From positions 2,585,001 through 2,649,000 of the forward strand of contig CAMQGK010000567.1 in assembly GCA_947000775.1 (NCBI GenBank): a stretch of DNA of 64,000 bases, read 5' to 3'. Positions within the stretch are counted from its first letter, which is position 1. Every line of letters starts with the position of its first letter. The position numbers and the translations under genes are program-made. The notes beneath the pieces were generated by a model that searched no databases, had not been told where the DNA came from, and worked only from the letters and a program-made list of their open reading frames with translations. Origin of the DNA: Pterois miles (Eukaryota > Chordata > Actinopteri > Perciformes > Scorpaenidae). Of the stretch, positions 55,640 through 64,000 are shown one piece after another.

Positions 55640-55810
55640 GCTTGTGCACTCAATCCATACTCATATTTTGACAGAGGAGAACATGATAAATAGGCTTTGT
55701 GGGCTGAATAAATGGCTTCCGCATGAAAATGACCCTGAGAGGTTTGTCGGTTGTTTGCAAATGAATGAGAATGCAAGAGAGAGAGTGAGAGAGGAGTATT
55801 TAAAAGTCTA
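55640..55810. promoter_or_regulatory. Candidate conserved noncoding element
   Basis: GGGCTGAATAAATGGCTTCC, GCATGAAAATGACCCTGAG and GTTTGCAAATGAATGAG words (the last near an octamer motif). The plus-strand frame 55644-55871 is open but shows no family and has no splice context, so I prefer a regulatory reading. Confidence 0.33.
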
Positions 55811-56104
55811 TACAAGTTTAGCGGGAGCACTTGAGGGTGAAAAAATGCAGAGGAAATGGAGTTGGGAGTAAGAAAGCGGCAGAACCAATGGTGCATTCAA
55901 AGGGCTGTTGTAGTCCAAGAACGAAGATGGAGAAGAAGAGGAGTTAAGGGTGGGAGGATGATGGGAGCGGGGAGGGATGGGGGTGAATGAATGAAAAGGA
56001 AAGGAGAGGAGGACAACTGGCAGTGGAGAGTTTTGGTCTACAGGCTTTCCACTGAGAGTGGGAGCTTTTGTCTGTGTGGAAAAAAAAAAGGGCTGAAGGG
56101 AAAG

Positions 56105-56420
56105 GAGAGGGGAACAAGAGAAAAGACGCTTTAATCATCCTTCGCTCCAGCTTTCTTACGTACGCCGCCTTACAATGGCCTTTTAATGGATAATACAGTA
56201 CGATAACGCACGCTGTTAGGGATCCACCTCCCTGCGTGTCCTCAGTGCGGTCACAGACACCCCTGCAGTGCACACAGCGCCACGGGGAAACCCTGTGCAT
56301 GCACATTACAGAGATTACACTGCAGCAAAATAGCTATTACTGGCCCACTACCTGCTCCGAGCTCCAAACTCCTTTGTCTGCCGAGTCATATCTATGTGTA
56401 TTACTCACTCCTCATTAATG
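56105..56420. promoter_or_regulatory. Candidate conserved noncoding block
   Basis: Repeat-free with CCTTACAATGGCCTTTTAAT, GGATAATACAGTACGATAAC, GCATGCACATTACAGAG and CTCATTAATGAGC words. GC is mixed. Frames are closed. Confidence 0.38.
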
Positions 56421-56499
56421 AGCAATGTCAGAGAAGCAGCCAGAGCAACCATGAAAACCACCACTGATGAATGCAGCCAATGCAGATGCCTGCAACGCT

Positions 56500-56790
56500 T
56501 TAAAGTGGCAGTAAGCAGATTGTTTTCTGGCATCATTGAGCAAATACTCCCATAATAACCTTTCAGCATATTGTAATCCAAACTAGACTTCTGCACCTCC
56601 TCATGGCTCTGTTTTCAAGCTTTAAAAAAAAATCTGGCATGTGACGGGAGAGTTCGGCCAATCACAGGTCATTTCAGAGAGAGACAGCGTTCCTATTGGC
56701 TGTTCATTCTACGGAGGCAGCTGTCAGTCACTTGCGAACTCCAGTCAAACAGTCAAACTAGGCAGCGCTGATCAAATATGAATTGAAAAA
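56500..56790. mobile_element. Interspersed family R15 fragment, rearranged
   Basis: 'cataataacctttcagcata' is the inverse of 52990-53010, while 'caaactaggcagcgctgatc' is in the direct sense. The copy is rearranged or composite. Confidence 0.55.
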
Positions 56791-58079
56791 AAAAACAACA
56801 CTGACTTATCCTTGTAACAAAATCAAACAAAATCCTAAATTTGAATATATAAGAATCAGGAGTTGCTTGTCAACAGCGACACCTGTGGCCGTCAAGTCAA
56901 CGACAGTCAGCATCCTGTTGTTCGTGCTTGTGCATCGGTCAAACACACACTTTGGTGTGTGTTGCCGCACTGAGCTGTGGTCGTCGTCGTGGCGGAGGGT
57001 GGTCGTCTGTTGGCGTAAGCGGACTCGCATGAAGAGCGCGCGGCGGCTGCGTGACTCACGCATCCGTCGTTCACACCAGCTGCGTATTAGCTGCATTTCT
57101 GCAGCATTTCTGCTCTTTCTGCACAGAATTTGACTTTCATAATGACCATTTCATGTCTTTATAAATGTCATTTATATTTATTTTAGACAGACAGAAAGTT
57201 CAAGAAATGTGTGCTCATTTGTAAATAATAGTAATAATCCACAATTAAAATCCTGTACTATATTCATTCACAGAGCCCTGCAGGTCACTGCATGTTTTAC
57301 AACACTGTCCTGTACAAATTTCAGAATAAAAGCATTGCGTTAACAACGTAAAAAAAATTTAAAAAAAACGCAGCAAGTGTTAATTTAAAAATAAATCTTG
57401 ACTTTTTTTTTCATGTCCGTGACATTTTCTACAGATATAGACATGGAAAGTGTAGTTATGTTGCTGATATGATGTTAATATACAGTCTGATGCCATGAAC
57501 TGCACGTCGCTCGCGTCAACAATAGGCGAGACCTCATATCTCTAGAAGAGACGCAGTGTGTGACGTGTCTCATGTGGGCAGTGTGGCTGCTCTAACCCGT
57601 TAACATGCACGCCGAAATGAAAAGCAACAGGTAACGCAGCCACCACGCGCTCATGACGCGGCCGGTCCGACCGTAGCGTAAGGCACTCACAAGCGCTCAT
57701 GAGGTCACATCCGTTGGGTTTTCCCAAAAAACGTCCCGGGTTCTTCATCTCAAAAGCAGTCCACAGGCTAATAGAAAGAAGTCTCTTATTTTAGGTTAGG
57801 TTACAACCTGTTCACACATTGGCAGTTTATGTGTGTTAAAAGTTGCATACAGTCCTTTAAAATGAGGCAACTTTCTTCACTGAGTAGTGAGTTTAGTCAA
57901 CAAAACTAAAGTAACGATGTCTTGACGAATTCACCAAGCCAGTGCAGGTACAAAATATGATCTTTTTTGTTTGTCAATAAATTCACCAATTTCACAAAAT
58001 TAAGTTGTGAGATTAAGAGCAGACAGCTTTATTATGTAAAAGCTAAGTTAAGACGAGAAGAAATACTTGCAAGGTGACG

Positions 58080-58420
58080 AGACAGGGCGAGCCGAAAGAC
58101 AAAAAGCTTTGGTGATATGAGGCAGATTATATTCAGAAACGATAAGGACGCTCTGCTTATTATTCATCAGTGTGCCGGTTTGAAAGTCTCTTAGGCTTGT
58201 TATGCATCACAGCGTCAATTTAAAGCTGCCACGCAGCATCACAGTCGGTCCTGCTTATGAAGCTCCCCGGCTGGAAACCAAAGAAAAACCTGCTCTTGTT
58301 CCATCTAATTTAATTTGCTTGATCACACCTCGGAGACGCTGCATACGTGTGTTTTAGGCTGCGCGCTTGTCTTTATTTGACTGTGCATTTACCGTTATCC
58401 TTTTGAAAATGTTTGTGTGT
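58080..58420. promoter_or_regulatory. Candidate conserved noncoding block
   Basis: Repeat-free with CTGCTTATTATTCATCAG, GGCTTGTTATGCATCACAGC, CTCCCCGGCTGGAAACC and CATCTAATTTAATTTGC words. It is dense in AT-hook- and homeodomain-like words. No coding frame. Confidence 0.4.
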
Positions 58421-59341
58421 CTACGTCAATGTGTTTGTGTCGGCAGGGGTCTTTGTTGGCGAGACTGGGGAGACTTCCTGTGAGGTGTGAAGCTACCAGA
58501 GTGTTACCCGCTATTAAACATGCCGGCCTATTTATAAAGATGGGGGAGGCAGCCGCTGACACGCTGATGTGATCAGTCTAATCTCTGCATGTCGCTCAGG
58601 TGTTAATGAGGCTTGTGAGACTGTGTGTGTTTTACAGACACTTGTGAGAGAAAGTATTTCCTTTCACAAGTGTCAAAGCGAATTTAGTGAGAAAAATAAG
58701 AAAAATGTCAAAACACCTGTTGATAGATCAGGTTCAAAACTATGCGAAACACTGAAAAGCTCAAAACAAGCTGGAAACAGTAGAACTGTCTCATGTGAGG
58801 GAGCGTCAGCTGTGTGACAGCAGTGCCCTCTGCTGGAGGCTCTCCTTTTAAAATTATATCAAAGTAATGGGGACACAAATGCTGTACAAATCCATGTCAA
58901 CGTCTACATATATGGTACTGGAGCACTGTGGACGAGAGGAGAAAAGCATCTCCAGAGCAAAGGGTTCAGTATTTGTCCACAGTTCAGCTTTAAAGAGCAC
59001 TAAAAGCATCCACAGGATCCTTTAACCTGTCCAAAAGGTTAAAGCTGGGGTAGGCAATTTATTTTAGCTGCATTTTTTTTTTTTTGTTTCATTTGTTGAA
59101 ATTTCATTACATCCCAATAACAATCAATAAATCAAATGCTCTCACAAAGAAAAGCAGTAAAAAAAAAAAAAAAAAAAAAAATAGACCTGTCCATCAGTAG
59201 TTACGCAAGATGTGTTCATGTATTTTTGGGGGCGTGGCTATGGAGGGAGGCCTTTTTTTTCATCTTGTTTTGGCCGTCGCCATCTTGGTTTTTGCAACCA
59301 CAAGTGACACCAAATCCTGTTCATAACTACAGTTGCACATC

Positions 59342-59650
59342 CATAGACTGTATATAAGAAGTGGGCATAGTCACCATGACGACACCCATTGGTTTGTGGA
59401 CTGCCATTTTGAAGCCTTGACTTGCCATCGCCATCTTGGTTTTTTGCACCCAGAAATGACACAAGACGATGGAGCCAAGTACAACCGAACTCTGAATAAG
59501 ACATTTTTAGGCGATCAAAATGTTGCAGTTAACTTACAATCAGGCTCCTGTTTGCAACCAGAGGAGTCGCCCCCTCATGGTCATTAGAAAGAATGCAAAT
59601 TTAAGGCATTTCCGCATTGGCTTCACTTTTAAAAAAACATAGGTTTCCAC
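59342..59650 (+). mobile_element. Interspersed element, family R1, copy D (internally deleted)
   Basis: Has both ends ('catagactgtatataagaag' and 'ccagaggagtcgccccctca') but lacks the central part with 'gaccataatttactaaa', so it is about 310 bp instead of 540-590. A second partial start ('gtcgccatcttggtttttgc') lies just upstream at 59270-59320. Confidence 0.68.
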
Positions 59651-60899
59651 CTTCTTACCTACTTCTACAATCTAGCTTACTCTTGCCGGTTGCAAAGTTG
59701 CCCACCTCAGATTCATAGTAAAACGGCAATCCACATATTTTGTTTTCAAGACAGGGACCTCAGGGAAAATAGTGTGGGATTCAGACATCGGTTGCTCAGA
59801 TTTGGTTTAATTTAGATGATGGCAAAAGAAATGATCACACCCACACTCGCCCAATGGAGAATACAGGATAGCGGCTGCATAACATTCACAAAGTAATTTA
59901 ATCCAATCAGCCACCTCATCTCACGGTAAAGCTTTTAAACACTTGGGCTCACATCCTAAACTTCATTTAAGGGACTGTATTAAAGTTACTGCAGAGGGGT
60001 TGAATCATTTATAAAAATAAAGACAAAACAATGCAGCATTATTAAAATTGTACTTCCCTCAGTACCTCCCTCCTTGTCTGAAAAATAACTGCAATATATT
60101 AGCAATGGATGCCTCCATTATTAATCTAATTTATTCCATATTCCACAACTGGTTATTTAAAGATATAAGCACTGTTCAAGGACAACTCATATTTTTCTTT
60201 TAGACAAATAAGGACTGTTTTATAAAGAAAATTGTTTATGTTGCACAGTATGTATATGTATCAGTCTTTAATGATACACAGTATATGAGGCTTTTCAAGC
60301 ACTGGGGAGTTTAATGTATTATTATGTTTTTAACAATAAATCTCACAGGGGAAGGCTGAAATAAAATCTTAAACCAGGAGGAGAAAAGTACAAGAAACTC
60401 CTGTCAGTCTACCCTCCCTGTAGCACTTAATCATAAACCTCACCCTTTTTAATTTGTGCACACTCCCTAATACAATGATATCATAAAGGCCCAAATTGCA
60501 AATCTATACTGATAAAAAAAGCAACTGTCCTAAATGACAGCTGTTATGAAAAGGCCAAGGGCTAACACTGCAGCATAAATGATGCAACTAAACTTAAACA
60601 GGGGTCAAAAGGTGACAGGAAACAGCTCACAGCCAGTCACATGACAGCGGCAGCAGCCTATACATACAAAGCTGAGAGAAGGGGAGCTGTGAAAAGTATT
60701 TACAGTGGTGGAATGGGGCTTGATGTTCACCCCTCCACTGGTCTGGATAAGTGCCTATAATCAGAGGCTCTTCGCAATAGAAAGCTGTATTCTCCATTAC
60801 ACCTCTTCACTGAAGCACACAGTACATTAGCTTTAAACATAAATTACTTTTTAACTGCAAATTTGCTTGCGTGTCCCCAGATGGTAGAGGATAATTATC

Positions 60900-61180
60900 T
60901 TTTTTTTAAGGGTGAAGGTAGAGAGAGTTTAATCCGTCCCCACAGCGAACAGAAAAACATCTTTGTAAATACGCGCTAGACGGATTTATTTTTGTTTCCC
61001 AGGTGAAAAGGTTAAAGGACTGCATCATCAGCCTTTGCAGAGCCGGATTAGACGAGGACCGGAGATGATGGAGATGACGCCGATTTGTGCACATTAAAAC
61101 GGGATTAATCAGAGATGAATGAAAGGTGATGTCGATGTCTGCGCTGCTGCTACGAATGGCCCGGGAGAAATCGAGACAAA
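60900..61180. promoter_or_regulatory. Candidate conserved noncoding block
   Basis: 'ttgtaaatacgcgctagacg', 'actgcatcatcagcctttgc', 'gatttgtgcacattaaaacg' and 'ggattaatcagagatgaatg' words in repeat-free DNA. It includes a TAATC motif of the bicoid/OTX type. Confidence 0.38.
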
Positions 61181-61207
61181 AGATGAGTGGTGGCAGGGAA
61201 TCCCACA

Positions 61208-61236
61208 AAAATAAATAAATAAATAAATAAATAAAT
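61208..61236. repeat. (AAAT)n microsatellite
   Basis: About seven AAAT units. Confidence 0.92.
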
Positions 61237-61859
61237 GGGAAATGATGGAGCAAAATGGACGGGATAGGAGAGACACGCTGAACAAGATGGCTGAGTGGGT
61301 AGCAGTGATAGAAGAGGTTGTGACTTGTGATTAGGGCCGGCAGGATGAAAGGAGTCAGAAGAAAGAGAGCAGAGATGGAGAAGGAGTCTGGCTGATTGGT
61401 TTCCATGGTAACTGCTGATGAGGTATGGGGCTAAATAAAAGAGCAGGTCCTCTGGCTTTGTGTGGATCACTGTCACATATCACACATTAAATGAAGAGGG
61501 TGTGGAGGGACACGGTTGATAGGCTGCCTCACACCTTTCCTCATTACAGGCAGAGCTCCACTCTTAATTTAGCATAATTTAAAGCAATAGTGGAATAGCT
61601 GAGACTTTTACACACAGATACGACACGAAAATGTGAGCTACTCGCCTGCAAATATTATATGTTTTGGCTTTAATTGTGAAAGGTAAGAGCGGGAGGAGTG
61701 GACCTGGTCTGTGCTGCCTGTCAAAGTTGAAAAGAGTAATAAAGTTTGCTGTCTTGGTTCAGACGATGTAGGCTCAACCCCAACGTCATTGGTTGATGCC
61801 TTTATTAGCGCTCCGAAAAAATCAGCGTCTTACTTCAGAAATCAATAATTTGGCACATA

Positions 61860-62720
61860 AATGTTCCTCTACAGTCTGAGATCAGACCTGCGTCCATAGC
61901 AAAGGTCTGTTATACATAACAGCGGTTCGCTACAAAGACATAACAGATGCGGTAATTGAGCAATCACATTCGAGTATTCAATAAATGTAATAAAAACCAG
62001 GGGGACGGCAGTAGCTCAGTCCGTAAGGACTTGGGTTAGGACGCGGAGGTCACCGGTTCAAGTCCCCCATGGACCAAGACCCAAGGTCACTGCCGAGGTG
62101 CCCCTGAGCAAGGCACCAAATCCCCAACTGCTCTGGGCGCTTGTCAGGAGCAGCCCCCTCACTCTGACATCTCTCCATTGACATGTATGTGTACTGTGTG
62201 AACAACAGAGTGTAAAAACTGAATTTCCCCACTGTGGGACTAATAAAGGAATATCTTTCTTTCTTTCTTTCTAAAAGCATGTTATTAGTGAGTTTTAGAG
62301 CTGCTGGTAAGCAAATGTTACCTTGATACTAGCTGTCCAGTCCACTCCAGAAGCCTATTTCTCTGCTATGAACTCATTAATAGATCGCTGGCATTACTCT
62401 GTACATGTCACAAAGAAGCTCAGACGCTGCAGCAAGAGCTGTGGTTCAATCATCAACATTCATAATTTTTGTGAATAACTCATTGTTTTTTAAGTTAGCT
62501 TTCTCGTTTTCTGAGTCACATGGAACCAAACCTGATCCAGCATACACAAGGATGAAGGGTTTGTCTGCCCTCAACCCTTTCTCATTCCCAACTTGTCAAA
62601 TAAGCAGCAATCAGCATCAGCAAGCGATCACAGAGGCATCCTTTAGCAGCAGTTTGTGATGAACAGGGCTTTCAGCTAACTCCTATGTAAACCCACCTGC
62701 AGGGTAAATCGATGGTCAGA
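61860..62720. repeat. Interspersed repeat related to 2127-2890, hosting a SINE
   Basis: 'gagcaatcacattcgagtat' and 'ttcaataaatg' resemble 2655-2690. 'ggtcagagcaagtgacgtat' near 62713 is the inverse of the word at 2860-2880. A SINE sits at 62001-62271. Confidence 0.45.
62001..62271 (+). mobile_element. tRNA-derived SINE, copy 3
   Basis: Boxes A ('tagctcagtccgtaagg') and B ('ggttcaagtcc') are present, followed by the shared body ('ctgccgaggtgcccctgagc') and a (TTTC)n tail. Compared with copies 1 and 2 about 50 bp after the tRNA part are missing. The 35-bp tail 62221-62255 is identical to the inverse of 41418-41452. Confidence 0.88.
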
Positions 62721-62849
62721 GCAAGTGACGTATTATTAAGAGTGTGAGAGTCCATTCAAGGCGGGTGGGAGGTGTGGTGGATGGGTCAAACAAGCAAGAC
62801 TGGTGTTCATGTCCCATGTGAAACTAAAAGTAACATTGACTTAGTTTGT

Positions 62850-63860
62850 CATGTCAGTCTCAGTCACGTGACTTGTTGGTTGTCAGTCCTGTGAGGGTTG
62901 AGAGCGGGTGAGTAGCTAGTATCGTCAGTGTGACCTGTGAGTCATTAGTATCGTCAGTGGTGTGTAGTTGATTTATTTTGGTGACCTGTGAGTCATAGTA
63001 TATCAGTGACGTGAGTCAGTAGTGACGTGAGTCCTAGTATCGTCAGTCCTGTGAGTCGGTTGTCATGTGAGTCGCTAGTATTGTCAGTCTTGTGTGTCAG
63101 TTGTTATATGAGTCAGTAGTGACGTGAGTCAGTGGTGATGTGAGTCACTAGTATCGTCAGTCTAGTGAGTCGGTAGTATCATCAGTCGTGTGAGTCCTGT
63201 GAGTCAGTGGTGACGTGAGTCGCTAGTATCATCAGTCCTGTGAGTTGTGAGAGACGTGAGTCGCTAGTATCGTCAGTCTTGTGTGTCAGTTGTTACATGA
63301 GTCGGTAGTGATGTGTCACTAGTATCGTCAGTCTAGTGAGTCTGTAGTGATGTGAGTCGCTAGTATCATCAGTCGTGTGAGTCCTGTGAGTCAGTAGTGA
63401 CGTGAGTTGCTGGTATCATCAGTCCTGTGAGTCGGGAGTGACATGAGTTGCTAGCATTGTCAGTCCCGTGAGTCGGCAGAGATGTGAGTCGCTAGTATTG
63501 TCAGTCCTGTGAGTCGGCAGTAATGTTAGTTGCGTGTATCATCAGTCCTGTGAGTCACTAGTAACTTGAGTCGCTAGTATCATCAGTCCTGTGAGTCACT
63601 AGTAACGTGAGTCGCTAGTATCATTAGTCCTGCGAGTCACTAGTAACGTGAGTCGCTAGTATCATCAGTCCTGTGAGTGGGCAGTAACATGAGTCGCTAA
63701 CATCGTCAGTCCCGTGAGTCGATAGTAACGTTAGTTGCTAGTATCGTCAGTCCTGTGAGTCACTAGTAATGTGAGTTGCTAGTATTGTCAGTCCTGTGAG
63801 TCGGTAGTAACGTGAATCGCTAGTATCATCATCCCTGTGAATCATGTGAGTCGCTAGTCA
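62850..63860. repeat. 41-bp minisatellite, about 24 units
   Basis: Consensus unit reads TGAGTCACTAGTAACGTGAG then TCGCTAGTATCATCAGTCCTG. Regular 41-bp phasing is clearest from 63548 to 63835; the left part is more irregular, with half units. Each unit has two GTGAGTC words, giving at least ten TGAGTCA (AP-1-like) sites and several TGACGTGA (CRE-like) words. Confidence 0.92.
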
Positions 63861-63872
63861 GTGAAGTTAATG

Positions 63873-64000
63873 TCAACTACAACCGCGTCCTAACCGTAAT
63901 TAAGTGGTTGGACCCACTTTCTGTGAAAATGGAAGTCTACTTTACGGACACGATTCAAGCGCATATTGACACGCTGTCCCTGGTCCCTCCAAAAGTAATG
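63873..64000 (+). other. Open frame running off the right edge, unassigned
   Basis: The frame is open without stop for about 43 codons to the window end (VNVNYNRVLTVIKW, then DPLSVKMEVYFTDT). I do not recognise the protein. Some words ('caactacaaccgcgtcctaa') also look like repeat sequence, so it may be part of an element. Confidence 0.25.

Larger units (their letters stand above)
40194..64000. other. DNA upstream of the first plppr2 exon seen
   Basis: Probably 5' intron or promoter-side flank. I searched for an exon encoding the family's IIPCFxFVE motif and found none. No other protein-coding exon was recognised on either strand. Stretches where I see neither gene nor clear repeat: 40920-41400, 42661-43090, 45272-46220, 47507-48404, 48841-49400, 52026-52554, 53131-54359, 56791-58080 and 59651-60900. 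Open frames there have no family resemblance. Confidence 0.5.

Noticed and set aside
62850..63860. CRISPR-like array
   Set aside because: Units are contiguous with no unique spacers, and the setting is a vertebrate genome. It is a minisatellite.
40194..64000. Upstream plppr2 exon encoding the IIPCFxFVE motif
   Set aside because: I scanned the minus strand for the motif's codons followed by GT and found no match. It probably lies outside the window.

Overview
The window looks like vertebrate chromosomal DNA, very probably from a percomorph teleost. It has GT-AG introns, CA and GA microsatellites, tRNA-derived SINEs of the type common in perch-like fish, and many short relics of DNA transposons. 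Nothing bacterial or viral was seen. The teleost assignment comes from recognising the repeat families and the protein, not from a database search.

I can support one protein-coding gene. It is plppr2 (phospholipid phosphatase-related protein 2, also called PRG-4), on the minus strand. Six coding exons were rebuilt from reading frame, splice sites and family resemblance: 40005-40193, 17351-17471, 16555-16805, 15442-15618, 13133-13276 and 12178-12213. Together they encode 305 residues plus a stop. Only the N-terminal exon or exons and the promoter are missing, and probably lie beyond 64000. The protein is a six-pass membrane protein whose three phosphatase motifs are all altered at key positions. 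One intron of 22.5 kb separates the first two exons seen.

Layout. 1-8340: downstream flank with a block of candidate conserved noncoding DNA at 190-1310, then repeats. 8340-12177: possible 3' UTR of plppr2 with three candidate polyadenylation signals and a nested repeat. 12178-17471: five coding exons and four short introns. 17472-40004: the large intron, full of transposon relics (pogo-like element, SINEs, hAT-like MITEs, Penelope-like fragments), minisatellites and several candidate regulatory blocks. 40005-40193: first exon seen. 40194-64000: upstream DNA, probably 5' intron or promoter-side flank, with more relics, further candidate regulatory blocks, and a 1-kb minisatellite of 41-bp units at the right edge.

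The clearest second-look items are: a three-level nested insertion at 22755-23950; Penelope-like endonuclease relics with a 33-bp perfect hairpin nearby; a 35-bp tail shared exactly between a SINE and a separate non-LTR relic; a repeat family whose ends are fixed by direct repeats; a minisatellite rich in AP-1-like motifs; and a series of noncoding blocks around plppr2 that look constrained. I found no clear new biological system.
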